A stretch of 64,000 nt of DNA from Bifidobacterium callitrichos DSM 23973 (GCF_000741175.1 NZ_JGYS01000022.1:160260-224259), one strand, 5' to 3'; shown: positions 43,644 through 51,114, counted from the first letter of the stretch. Translations and numbers: made by a program. The notes: generated by a model not told the origin, from the letters alone.

Positions 43644-43668
43644 ACCGTTGAACTGGAAGAAGGACTGA
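43447..43668 (+). CDS. Small element protein of unknown function, 73 aa
   Basis: ATG at 43447 follows GAGAAAGGAAGG, a strong ribosome-binding site. The product starts MARPIHPQSPYPILLPLAYTD and contains EEMKAIRDWIAWNRHMVRA and a terminal PFEPLNWKKD. It is soluble, Trp- and Arg-rich, and ends one base before the next gene start, so it belongs to the replication operon. No family recognised. Its first 197 bases overlap the preceding frame. Confidence 0.65.
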   Translation: MARPIHPQSPYPILLPLAYTDEEMKAIRDWIAWNRHMVRATRPPRLDDSWYVGDGTPRDQSGKPFEPLNWKKD

Positions 43669-43669
43669 A

Positions 43670-45106
43670 ATGGCAACCGCGTTGAAACAACGCCCCGCCG
43701 TCCACAGGACGGCCGAACAGATCGAAGAGGTAATGGAACCCCGACAGACGCCCACAGGACTCTACACGATGCGCCAGTGGCTCACATGGGTATGGCAGTA
43801 CGCGAAGCACTACAACCTCAACCCGTTCGCGCTCGTAATATCCGTGATCGTACGTGAGGCCATGCGCATCCCCCTGAACCTGCTCATACCCTCGCTGGGT
43901 ATCGGCAACGGCAATCAGGCCGGAATCAACGTGTACGCCGCGCTGGTTGGCGGAAGCGGCTCGGGTAAGGACACCACCGACCGGACCGCCGCCGCCATCG
44001 TGCCCGACATCCTAGGAGCTGGCGTACACGTGCCGGTATCCGGCGAAGGACTCGCCGCCATGTTCGCCGCACGCATCCCCGAACTGGACGAGAACGGCAA
44101 GAAAACCGGACTGTCGCACCAGACCTGTATCAACCCGCGCGCCCTGCTGTCCGTAAGCGAGGTCAGCCAATTGTCAGGCGCGGCCAAGATCAGCTCGAGC
44201 ACGCTCATAGCGACCATGCTCACACAGTTCATGGGCTACCGTTTCGGCGCGTTCAACAAATCGGTTGACAACCGGCTCGAGATACCCGACTTCGCCTATC
44301 GACTCTGCCTCACCGTGAACGCCCAGCCGGACAGCGCGGACGTGTTCGTGGAGAACGAAGGCAAGGGATTTCCCCAACGGTTTCTATGGGCGGACGTGCT
44401 GGACCCCGATTGTGACACCGACTATGATCATCGCACCCCGTTGCCGAAAGGCGAGTTCACATGGCACGTCAACTATGAGCATGTCACATTGAACGCGCTA
44501 GCCGACCTGTATGAGGCTGGCGACTGGACCACCTACATGGCGACCCACACGCCCGGACCCGACACCATCGAGCTGACCACGCTCAAATACCCCAAGATCG
44601 CCTACAGGGACGCCTTCGAGGATTCCGTCAGACGCAACCGTGGCACAAGGGCCAAGCGCGACTCGCACGTCATGCTGCTCACCGCCCACGTCGCCGCTGT
44701 GGTCGCGTCCATGCGCGCATCCGACCTCAAAGTCACCGCCGACGACTGGAGCATCGCGAAGGCAATCGTAGAGGAATCCAACCGGATACGCGAACGATAC
44801 CTAGCGTCCGCCCGCGACTCGATCACCGACCGCGAAGCCGAGGACATGGCATTGAAGGACGAAGCCCGCGAACGCAACGACATCAGGATTGCCGAGAAGG
44901 CGAGGGTGCGAATCGTGAAGGTGCTGACCGAACGCGACCCCCACCGTGTGGGCATGCCTGAGCGAGAACTACGTGGTTTATTGAACAGCACGCAACGACG
45001 TCAGTTTCTCCCCGCACTCGATTCACTCAAAGCGGAAGGCGTTATTGAGTGGACGGAAGGGCCTGAAGGCGGAAAACTCTATTCACTTTCCATGAAAGAC
45101 GAGTGA
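43670..45106 (+). CDS. P-loop ATPase of the replication module (DUF3987-like)
   Basis: A 478-aa protein with a Walker A motif GGSGSGKDTT near residue 94 and a following ALLSVSEVSQL strand that could be Walker B-like. A long helical region (RDSITDREAEDMALKDEARERNDIRIAEKARVR) leads to a C-terminal winged helix (MPERELRGLLNSTQRRQFLPALDSLKAEGVIEWTEG). This layout matches the primase-helicase-associated ATPases of satellites and plasmids grouped as DUF3987. ATG at 43670 follows GGAAGAAGGACTGAA. It lies directly before an iteron-like region and probably acts in autonomous replication. Confidence 0.7.
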   Translation: MATALKQRPAVHRTAEQIEEVMEPRQTPTGLYTMRQWLTWVWQYAKHYNLNPFALVISVIVREAMRIPLNLLIPSLGIGNGNQAGINVYAALVGGSGSGKDTTDRTAAAIVPDILGAGVHVPVSGEGLAAMFAARIPELDENGKKTGLSHQTCINPRALLSVSEVSQLSGAAKISSSTLIATMLTQFMGYRFGAFNKSVDNRLEIPDFAYRLCLTVNAQPDSADVFVENEGKGFPQRFLWADVLDPDCDTDYDHRTPLPKGEFTWHVNYEHVTLNALADLYEAGDWTTYMATHTPGPDTIELTTLKYPKIAYRDAFEDSVRRNRGTRAKRDSHVMLLTAHVAAVVASMRASDLKVTADDWSIAKAIVEESNRIRERYLASARDSITDREAEDMALKDEARERNDIRIAEKARVRIVKVLTERDPHRVGMPERELRGLLNSTQRRQFLPALDSLKAEGVIEWTEGPEGGKLYSLSMKDE

Positions 45107-45329
45107 AAAACGTGTCCACACCGTCCACACGTTCTCTCGCTTGGTTTTCCACTGTCCACGCCCACTGTCCACAACTGTCCTCAAGTGTCCACATCAATCC
45201 ATGACGTGTGGACACTTGCGGACACGTGTGGACAGTGCATGTGGACGGCGGAAACCCAATGATTGCAACGTGTGGACACTTGAGGACACTTTTTAGCGAC
45301 GCTCACTGAAATCAGAGGTGACAGCAACC
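45107..45329. other. Iteron-rich region, putative replication origin of the element
   Basis: About a dozen TGTCCAC or GTGGACA boxes occur in both orientations within 190 bp. TGTCCTCAAGTGTCCACA (45176-45193) and its exact complement (45271-45288) form an 18-bp inverted repeat; inner arms AAGTGTCCACA and TGTGGACACTT add another. CTGTCCACA and GTGTCCACA differ by one base from TTGTCCACA, the actinobacterial DnaA box. There is no credible gene here. Confidence 0.7.
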
Positions 45330-45581
45330 ATGAAACCGGCGATAGTGCATTACACAAGAACCCTCAGCGACCACACGACGGCCGTCACCCTATGCGGCAT
45401 GAAACTACGTACCGACCACAGGGCGGTACGCGAAGCCAAACAGTCCGGCCCTTGGGTGTCGTGCCCATTGTGCGAAGCCGCCCTCATGCTCGCTGACATC
45501 ACCCTCGAGGAACCCGATGAGCCGGACCGGCCGGACGGCTGGACCCAACCCACATTCACAGGAATGGAGAACAGACCATGA
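45330..45581 (+). CDS. Small protein with possible zinc-binding cysteines
   Basis: An 83-aa protein from the ATG at 45330, which follows AGAGGTGAC. Cysteines in VTLCGMKL and WVSCPLCEAAL could bind a metal. The C-terminal part is acidic and Pro-rich (EEPDEPDRPDGW). It overlaps the next gene by four bases. No family recognised; similar short Cys proteins occur in early regions of actinophages. Confidence 0.6.
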   Translation: MKPAIVHYTRTLSDHTTAVTLCGMKLRTDHRAVREAKQSGPWVSCPLCEAALMLADITLEEPDEPDRPDGWTQPTFTGMENRP

Positions 45582-45940
45582 ACCCGACCACACGCGCCGC
45601 AATGGACGCCTACAGGCTGGACACCAGCGAAGTCAAGGCCATGTTCGTGGGCGACGTGACCCAGCCGCGACGCGACGCGCGCAAGCTCGCCGGTTCCATG
45701 TTGCGCGCCGCCGCTCACGCGATCACGGCCGGAACGGAAACGTTCACGTTCCGCGTGCCCGCCGACCCGCTCGCCGCGTCGGTACAGGCCGCGTCGCTCG
45801 TCCGGCTGGCACAGGACATCGACCCCGTGATCATGCGCACGTCCCCGCAATGGGAACGCGACGAGGGGACTCGCCGCAGGCGAGGCGAAGGAAGACCAAT
45901 CACAGAAGCTGACCCGACAACGGAAAGGAAGCCATTATGA
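45578..45940 (+). CDS. Element protein of unknown function, 120 aa
   Basis: Translationally coupled on both sides by ATGA overlaps. The sequence begins MNPTTRAAMDAYRLDTSEVKA, has a helical middle (ARKLAGSMLRAAAHAITAG) and an Arg-rich end (DEGTRRRRGEGRPITEADPTTERKPL). I see no known motif. Intact coupling in a chain of small genes argues for a real product. Confidence 0.6.
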   Translation: MNPTTRAAMDAYRLDTSEVKAMFVGDVTQPRRDARKLAGSMLRAAAHAITAGTETFTFRVPADPLAASVQAASLVRLAQDIDPVIMRTSPQWERDEGTRRRRGEGRPITEADPTTERKPL

Positions 45941-46248
45941 CGGAACACAACACACAGAGCAAGAACAAGACCGCCAAGGCCCTTATCGCCGATATGCTCT
46001 CGAAGCTGGACGAGCAGGAAGACCGCCTCGAGGAGAGACGTCGCCGCATCGCGGCATTGAACGAGGCGCGTACCGTCCTGTACGAGCATGCGCAGCAGAT
46101 CGACCTCGAACTCGACAACGATCCAACGGCATCCGAGGAAACGCGTGAGAACCGCATGCTGTTCGCGGATGATATCCGCATCATCGCGGAACGGTTGGTC
46201 GCGGATTACGCCATGCGGTTCGACGAGAAGACGGGATTGAGCCAATGA
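45937..46248 (+). CDS. Coiled-coil element protein, 103 aa
   Basis: Residues about 10-60 (KTAKALIADMLSKLDEQEDRL, then EERRRRIAALNEARTVLYEHA) have a regular heptad pattern typical of a coiled coil. The protein is highly charged and has no Cys. It shares ATGA overlaps with both neighbours. A role in assembly or in regulating the host is possible but unproven. Confidence 0.62.
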   Translation: MTEHNTQSKNKTAKALIADMLSKLDEQEDRLEERRRRIAALNEARTVLYEHAQQIDLELDNDPTASEETRENRMLFADDIRIIAERLVADYAMRFDEKTGLSQ

Positions 46249-46613
46249 GCAGGATTGACGGGATATTCACGGAAACACCGACCGGGAGCACCCCCCCCCT
46301 GAGGCTCGCGCATGCGCCCGGCTGGAGGTTCGATGCGATGCCCGACCCGAATGATGATGGTCTCATCGTGTTCTCCAGCGATAACGACGACTTCAACCTT
46401 GGTTTCGATATCGACGTGTTCGCGGACGGCACGGTGTCCAACTCGCTCAGTCCCGGCAGCGTCGTGGAGACGCGCGACCTCACCCCGGACGGGCTGGAAC
46501 GGCTCGCCGACCGGACCGACCGACTCCGGGCATGGCTCGACGACCTCGCCGTCGTCGTCGCTTGGACCCGGGAACACCAAGACGACCTCGTAAGGAGGAT
46601 ACGTACATGCTGA
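46245..46613 (+). CDS. Element protein of unknown function, 122 aa
   Basis: Acidic protein starting MSRIDGIFTETPTGSTPPLRLAH-type sequence, with a beta-rich centre (DGLIVFSSDNDDFNLGFDIDVFADG) and a C-terminal helix (LADRTDRLRAWLDDLAVVVAWTREHQ). It starts by ATGA overlap with the preceding gene. No family recognised. Confidence 0.6.
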   Translation: MSRIDGIFTETPTGSTPPLRLAHAPGWRFDAMPDPNDDGLIVFSSDNDDFNLGFDIDVFADGTVSNSLSPGSVVETRDLTPDGLERLADRTDRLRAWLDDLAVVVAWTREHQDDLVRRIRTC

Positions 46614-46861
46614 CCCGCGTGCCCGTCCGGTACCGGCGAAGGATGCAACGAATCGAACAACGCATGGACCACAGGCCACGCCCCGAAAAGGACGTGACGG
46701 CAGGCGAACAGGATGAAAGGAAACGGCAATGGCCCGGAGACGACACGGCAGCGGCATCAGGTCCGCGAGCCTCGAGGAACGGTATCTGGCCGAACTCGGC
46801 GATGGACGGCAGGAACGCGACGACATGCTACACGCCCTATGCCGCATCGCCGACCAGATGA
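46607..46861 (+). CDS. Small basic protein overlapping the next gene
   Basis: ATG at 46607 follows AAGGAGGATACG, a strong site. The first 40 residues (MLTRVPVRYRRRMQRIEQRMD and on) are basic and helical. The last 44 residues overlap the next frame and look less protein-like, so the true length is uncertain. No family recognised. Confidence 0.45.
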   Translation: MLTRVPVRYRRRMQRIEQRMDHRPRPEKDVTAGEQDERKRQWPGDDTAAASGPRASRNGIWPNSAMDGRNATTCYTPYAASPTR

Positions 46862-46917
46862 AACGACTCGCCGACCGGCGGGACAACCAACGACAGGAGG
46901 GAACACCCCATGAATGA
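46729..46917 (+). CDS. Small helical protein, 62 aa
   Basis: ATG at 46729 follows GAAAGGAAACGGCA. ASLEERYLAELGDGRQERDD and MLHALCRIADQMKRLADRRDN predict two amphipathic helices. It overlaps its downstream neighbour by eight bases. No family recognised. Confidence 0.6.
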   Translation: MARRRHGSGIRSASLEERYLAELGDGRQERDDMLHALCRIADQMKRLADRRDNQRQEGTPHE

Positions 46918-47269
46918 CAACCACAAGCCGAACGACGAGTTTGACGACATCGACCTAACCGGCATGCTGACCGGACCGGAAAGAGACGCCATGAACGACG
47001 AGGACGCGAAGGCCCTCGCCCTCATCGCCGCGCGCATGGGCGGCAACGCGCTCATGCTCATGCACAACGCCCTCGCCGACCACAACAGGCAGGTGGTGTT
47101 CGTCATGCCCACAGGCATGTCCGAGCACGCACGAAGCTGCATCGCCACCGCGCTGGACATAGCCGCCGGCGCGTTCGCCGAGATCGAGGACCGCAACACC
47201 GACGACACCCACACGTTCGACACGGCCGTGCGCCGCTTCGGACTCATGCAGGAGGAGAACACCCGATGA
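46910..47269 (+). CDS. Element protein of unknown function, 119 aa
   Basis: Begins MNDNHKPNDEFDDIDLTGML, very acidic, then a helical and hydrophobic core (ALALIAARMGGNALMLMHNALADHNRQVVFVMPTG). It ends in ATGA overlap with the scaffold-like gene, which places it at the entrance to the structural module. No family recognised. Confidence 0.6.
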   Translation: MNDNHKPNDEFDDIDLTGMLTGPERDAMNDEDAKALALIAARMGGNALMLMHNALADHNRQVVFVMPTGMSEHARSCIATALDIAAGAFAEIEDRNTDDTHTFDTAVRRFGLMQEENTR

Positions 47270-47910
47270 CCGACACGACACCGACCACACGCACCCCGGC
47301 CGACATCGCCGCCCGGAACGCCGCCAACGCCTTGGCTACATCCATCAGACGCGACCCGGCCAAGGCCGCACGCGAGATGGGACGACTACGCAGGGAGGCC
47401 GAACAGTGGCGCGGCAGGGCCAAGGCATTGCAGACCCGCCCCGAATCCGTCACCACGGAGGAATGGGACGCCATGACCGCCGAGCAGAAAGCCGAGGCAT
47501 GTCAGATCGACCGCGAGACGGACCGTATCAGACGACGCACCGCCGACATCGAGGCCAAGGCCAAGGCATCCATGGAAGGCCCGCGCGGGGAGATACGCCG
47601 CCTACGCATCGAGTCCGCCGCCCGACGGACGGGAATCGACCCCGCCATCGCCGTCGGCATCCTCGACAAGGCCATCCCGGAGGACACCGACGAGACGACC
47701 ATCGACCGCGCCGTGACCGAACTCGCTGCAAGGTACCCGTACCTCGTCGAACGACGGACACGACCGGAGACCGCCCAACGCGAGACGCCCCCGTCGCCCA
47801 ACAGCCTCGAACGGCTGCTGCCCCAATACGGTCAGTCGCCCGCCGACTACCGCAACAGGACCGCCATGAACCGCCTCACCCGCGCGTTCTCCCCGTACGG
47901 CGAAATCTGA
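47266..47910 (+). CDS. Scaffold-like protein before the capsid gene
   Basis: A 214-aa charged protein. Residues about 30-120 are a long helical, coiled-coil-like stretch (RDPAKAAREMGRLRREAEQW, QIDRETDRIRRRTADIEAKA), and the C-terminus has an ordered patch (AARRTGIDPAIAVGILDKAIPED and SLERLLPQYGQSPADYRNR). Helical, acid-base-rich proteins placed just before the major capsid gene are typical capsid scaffolds. The assignment rests on this shape and position, not on sequence similarity I can prove. Confidence 0.55.
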   Translation: MTDTTPTTRTPADIAARNAANALATSIRRDPAKAAREMGRLRREAEQWRGRAKALQTRPESVTTEEWDAMTAEQKAEACQIDRETDRIRRRTADIEAKAKASMEGPRGEIRRLRIESAARRTGIDPAIAVGILDKAIPEDTDETTIDRAVTELAARYPYLVERRTRPETAQRETPPSPNSLERLLPQYGQSPADYRNRTAMNRLTRAFSPYGEI

Positions 47911-48086
47911 CCCCGACGCATAGCGTATAATGATAACCAGAAGCAATACCGCAACGGGTTGCTTCCATACACTTCATTCCGAACGGCCCGGAGCCGCCTA
48001 GGAGAGCACCACGCAAGCTCTACACAGGCACGCCCCGGGCCGTTCCGCATACACGCCCCGGGAACAAGTGCCGGAAAGACACCCCA
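47911..48086 (+). promoter_or_regulatory. Capsid gene promoter and structured leader
   Basis: TATAAT at 47926-47931 is a possible -10 element. AAGCAA/TTGCTT forms a small hairpin at 47941-47964, and GAACGGCCCGG (47981-47991) pairs with CCGGGCCGTTC (48035-48045) to close a larger one. Separate, structured transcription of the capsid gene is plausible. Confidence 0.45.
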
Positions 48087-48953
48087 ATGGCAGACATCAC
48101 CAGAATCACCAGCGGCGACGAATCCCTGTACCCCTCGCTCAGCTTCATCGCACAGGACCTAATCCCCGACGCGCTCATCTACACGCTCACCACCACGGCC
48201 GGCAAGATCGAGGGCGACGCCCCGTTCGTCCGCGTCCCGATCGTCACCACCGACCCTAACCCCACATTCGTACGCGAGGGACAACAGATCACCCGAGACG
48301 CCCCCGAACTCGCAGAGGTCAGGTTTACCACCGCCAAGCTCGGCAACATCTTCCGACAGTCCAACGAATCCGCCGCAAGCGCGAACGCAAACGGACTGCT
48401 TGCCCAAAGCGTGCGCCGCGCCATCACCACCGCCGCCGACACCGCCCTACTCAGCAACAACCCCGCCGAACAAGACGGCAACTGGCAACCCACCGGACTG
48501 TTCAACGACCCCGACATCCCCGTCTCGACCGACACGTTCGGCACCGTCGGCAAACCCTCGGAAGCGTTCAACGCCGTCAGCAACGCAATCACCACGATCA
48601 GCACCAACAGCGGCAACGCAACACACATCGTCATGCACCCAAACGTGTGGAAGACATTCACCGACGCGACCGACGCCAACGGCCGAAGCATCCTCGGCGA
48701 CCCCGCCACCGCCACCGAACGCACCCTATGGGGAATCCCCGTCATCGTCACCCCATGCGCGCCGGACAACAAAATCCTCGTACTCGACAACACCGCCATC
48801 GTCTCCGCGACAAGCGACATCCAACTCGCCAAATCCGGAGAAGCCGCATTCGACTACGACTCAATCGTCTGGCGAACCACGTTCCGAATCGGATGGAAAC
48901 CCGCAAACCCCAAACGCTGCATCATCATCACCAAGACAACCAGCACCAAGTAA
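48087..48953 (+). CDS. HK97-fold major capsid protein
   Basis: A 288-aa major capsid protein. SLSFIAQDLIPDALIYTLTTTAG and FVRVPIVTTDPNPTFVREGQ form the N-arm and E-loop region, TTAKLGNIFRQSNESAAS the spine helix region, and IVMHPNVWKTFTDATDANGR, LWGIPVIVTPCAPDNKILVLDN and RTTFRIGWKP the P and A domains. It lacks a long N-terminal delta domain, consistent with a separate scaffold. ATG at 48087 follows GGAAAGACACCCCA. It is the only recognisable virion gene in the element. An encapsulin is an alternative, but phage context makes a capsid far likelier. Confidence 0.88.
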   Translation: MADITRITSGDESLYPSLSFIAQDLIPDALIYTLTTTAGKIEGDAPFVRVPIVTTDPNPTFVREGQQITRDAPELAEVRFTTAKLGNIFRQSNESAASANANGLLAQSVRRAITTAADTALLSNNPAEQDGNWQPTGLFNDPDIPVSTDTFGTVGKPSEAFNAVSNAITTISTNSGNATHIVMHPNVWKTFTDATDANGRSILGDPATATERTLWGIPVIVTPCAPDNKILVLDNTAIVSATSDIQLAKSGEAAFDYDSIVWRTTFRIGWKPANPKRCIIITKTTSTK

Positions 48954-48963
48954 ACCCCGACAC

Positions 48964-49002
48964 GACGGGTTGCGACCGACCACACACCGGTCGCGACCCG
49001 TC
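48964..49002 (+). terminator. Hairpin after the capsid gene
   Basis: GACGGGTTGCGACCG pairs with CGGTCGCGACCCGTC (one wobble) across nine bases, 11 bases after the capsid stop. It lacks a T run. Confidence 0.65.
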
Positions 49003-49219
49003 CACAGGGACACGAAAAACCCGCAACACACCCCCGGGGGGATACCCCCAGACACACCCCGAAAGACCGCCGGTGAGGGGGCTCGCAAGTTTTTGCTAAT
49101 CAAACATCCGACAGAACGAAACGCAAGGCAGTGAGCACCAACCGAAATTAGGGTTTTGCCGGCGACAGGCCTACGGCGGAATGTCGGCGCGGTACGAGAG
49201 TGACGTGCCGACTGAGGAG

Positions 49220-49246
49220 AAACCGGCTGGATAGTCCAGCCGGTTT
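49220..49246 (+). terminator. Rho-independent terminator near the right end
   Basis: AAACCGGCTGGA and TCCAGCCGGTTT form a perfect 12-bp stem with a TAG loop, followed by TCCTTTT. Confidence 0.88.
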
Positions 49247-49256
49247 TCCTTTTGCC

Positions 49257-49275
49257 GTGACAACATCGTGACAAC
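49257..49275. repeat. Internal copy of the 19-bp arm-type site
   Basis: GTGACAACATCGTGACAAC is identical to 41126-41144 and 49479-49497 in the two attachment repeats. Internally it is a direct repeat of GTGACAAC with 11-bp period. It is a candidate integrase or excisionase binding site. Confidence 0.65.
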
Positions 49276-49397
49276 ATTCACCGTTGAACTACAGTGATAA
49301 ACGTTTGCCCAGGACGAACTACAGTGAACTGGAGATTGTAGGCGGCAGTAGGCGTTTCGGCCATTTTCCACCGATACCCGCCCATAGGCGTCAATGT

Positions 49398-49499
49398 TTC
49401 GAGTCCTGTATCGCCCACATAGTAAAAGGCCCGGAATCCCAACGATTCCGGGCCTTATCCGTCCCGTAGGATGGCGCTGTGACAACATCGTGACAACGA
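49398..49499. repeat. Right 102-bp attachment repeat
   Basis: Matches 41045-41146 except for two bases near position 27-30 of the repeat. It begins with the tRNA-Val 3' end sequence and includes the duplicated terminator. Confidence 0.9.
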
Positions 49500-49592
49500 T
49501 ATGGACGCACTACGTCCCCAGCCGCCCTGTCCGGCGCGTCCGCCATGTCGTCACGGTCGGTGTCGAACAGGTCGGCGTACCAAGGTCATCGC
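49500..49592 (-). pseudogene. Scar of a second, related integrase
   Basis: Reading leftward, AMTL is followed after a small deletion by YADLFDTDRDDMADAPDRAAGD, clearly homologous to the last 30 residues of the intact integrase (LDVYADLFDSDLDDVADAL). The deletion shifts the frame at the nucleophile Tyr. The fragment sits just outside the right repeat, in the place an integrase would have if another element had earlier used the same site. Confidence 0.75.
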
Positions 49593-49680
49593 CGGCGAAC
49601 GGACATGCATGTCATGGTCGCGTCAAAACTCATCCTGCGGGATTCGGTGGGACCGGTACCGCAGGGGAACAGAAAGACGC

Positions 49681-50097
49681 TCAGCGGCCCTTGCCGAAGG
49701 CGCGCAGGCGGATGCCGTTCCAGTCGGGGCTGACGGTCAGCGGAGTCGCTGCGTTCATGCCGGCGGTCTTCGCGGCGGACTGGACGGTCGAGGAGCTGGC
49801 GGCACCCGGGCGGCCGGGCTTGGGGGTCAGGACCCACAGCGGACCGTCGTTGCCGACGACCGCGTACGCGTCGACGATCGTGTCGGACAGCTCGTCCTCG
49901 TCATCGCCGTCGCGCCACCACAGAATCACGCCGTCCACGGCGGAATCGTAGTCCTCGTCGACGAGATCCTCACCGGTCAGATTCTCGATCTTCTCCCTGA
50001 TCGAGTCATCCACGTCATCATCCCACAGCCATTCCTGCACGATGTCGCCGGGCTTGAAGCCAAATTCCTCTGCGTTCTGTGATGCGGTTTCATTCAC
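49681..50097 (-). CDS. DUF3052 family protein
   Basis: A 138-aa actinobacterial protein. FGFKPGDIVQEWLWDDDVDDSIREKIENLTGEDLVDEDYDSAVDGVILWWRDGD-type sequence (first 60 residues) and the later LWVLTPKPGRPG and SPDWNGIRL match this family. Function is unknown. GTG at 50097 is preferred as start by family length; a TTG at 50115 gives six more residues. Confidence 0.85.
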   Translation of the reverse strand: MNETASQNAEEFGFKPGDIVQEWLWDDDVDDSIREKIENLTGEDLVDEDYDSAVDGVILWWRDGDDEDELSDTIVDAYAVVGNDGPLWVLTPKPGRPGAASSSTVQSAAKTAGMNAATPLTVSPDWNGIRLRAFGKGR

Positions 50098-50169
50098 GAG
50101 AGTCAAGAATAGCAATACACGACGAACAGCGGCGTTAACACGCGATTAAATCGCTGAAATATGGGACGG

Positions 50170-51114
50170 CTACCGCTTGATCTGTTTGTCGACCGTGTCG
50201 ACCGTGCAGTGAGGCAGGGAGTCGCCCTTGCCCTGGCCGATCGCGACGAGCGCGTCGTACGCCTCGTCGAGCGTCGAGACCTTCACGTCGCGAAGGCCGG
50301 ATGGCACGTGGCCGACGACCTCGCCGCAGTTGGACTCGGGGGCAAGGAACCATGTGGCGCCGTCGCGCTTGGCGCCGAGCATCTTGAGCCTGATACCGCC
50401 GATCGACCCGACCTTGCCCTTGGCGTCGATCGTGCCGGTGCCGGCGATCGTCTTGCCGCCGGTCTCGTCGGCGGGCGTGAGCTTATCGATCAGGCCCAGC
50501 GTGTACATCATGCCGGCGGACGGACCACCGATGTCGTCGACGTGCATCGAGACCTTGAGCTTGGACAGATCGGCGCCCGTCAGACCGGCCGATTCGGCGA
50601 CGTCCGCATTCGCTGCAAGGAAGCGTTCGGCGGCCTTGATCGCGTTCGACTGCGAGCTGGACATCTCCCTGTCGGTCTCCTTCTTGTACTCCTGCGTGGT
50701 CTGGCCGACCGGCACGACGGCCTCGCGCGGCATGACGACGCGATCGGAGGCGATCCAGCCCCACAACACCTCGGCGTTGGTCACCGGATAGCCGGGCACG
50801 CCGTTGGCGGAGACGGTGACGAGCAACAGCCTGCCGGAGTCCTTGTGCGTGTCGGCGCCGGAGACCTGAATCACCTGGTCGTCGACGGACTTGCCGTCGC
50901 CGCCGACCGTGCCGAGCACGTCGCGCGTCGGCCCGGGCCATTCGACCGAGTAGGCGCTCGGCAGGCACATCACCAGCACGCACAGGGCGACGGCGAGGAA
51001 ACCCGCAAGGAATCGGGGCGAACGGGTGGTCAGGTACCTGCCGATTGCGCCCGGGATCTTCGGCACGCGGCGCAGGATATCGACGATCGAATTCAGGAAC
51101 GGCATACCGCGCAT
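50170..51114 (-). CDS. Membrane-anchored Lon-like serine protease (YlbL type)
   Basis: A 314-aa protein with an N-terminal membrane helix (residues about 34-54), a PDZ-like middle and an S16 Lon-type catalytic domain. The catalytic Ser lies in DDIGGPSAGMMYTLGLID and the Lys in GTIDAKGKVGSIGGIRLKM, both intact. Such proteases act outside the membrane; in other Gram-positives YlbL helps degrade a division inhibitor. The target here is unknown. It diverges from the zincin_2-like gene. Confidence 0.88.
   Translation of the reverse strand: MRGMPFLNSIVDILRRVPKIPGAIGRYLTTRSPRFLAGFLAVALCVLVMCLPSAYSVEWPGPTRDVLGTVGGDGKSVDDQVIQVSGADTHKDSGRLLLVTVSANGVPGYPVTNAEVLWGWIASDRVVMPREAVVPVGQTTQEYKKETDREMSSSQSNAIKAAERFLAANADVAESAGLTGADLSKLKVSMHVDDIGGPSAGMMYTLGLIDKLTPADETGGKTIAGTGTIDAKGKVGSIGGIRLKMLGAKRDGATWFLAPESNCGEVVGHVPSGLRDVKVSTLDEAYDALVAIGQGKGDSLPHCTVDTVDKQIKR

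Larger units (their letters stand above)
49003..49397. other. Right-end non-coding region of the element
   Basis: This stretch holds a terminator (49220-49246), one integrase arm-type site (49257-49275) and two GAACTACAGTGA repeats 30 bp apart (49286-49297, 49316-49327). No frame is convincing. It is probably the right attachment arm of the element. Confidence 0.55.
41045..49499. mobile_element. Integrated capsid-encoding satellite-like element in tRNA-Val
   Basis: An 8.4-kb element bounded by 102-bp direct repeats. Module order: integrase, CI-like repressor (both leftward), control region with a parS-like site, excisionase-like protein, small membrane protein, replication P-loop ATPase, iteron-rich region, eight or nine very small coupled genes, scaffold-like protein, major capsid protein, terminators. 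Terminase, portal, protease, tail and lysis genes are missing, yet the recognised frames are intact. This composition fits a phage satellite rather than a randomly decayed prophage. The closest known concept is the capsid-forming phage-inducible island, but this one is smaller. Confidence 0.8.

Noticed and set aside
48087..48953. Encapsulin nanocompartment shell
   Set aside because: The protein has HK97 fold features, but integrase, repressor, attachment repeats and a preceding scaffold-like gene favour a phage-type capsid; no encapsulin cargo gene is adjacent.
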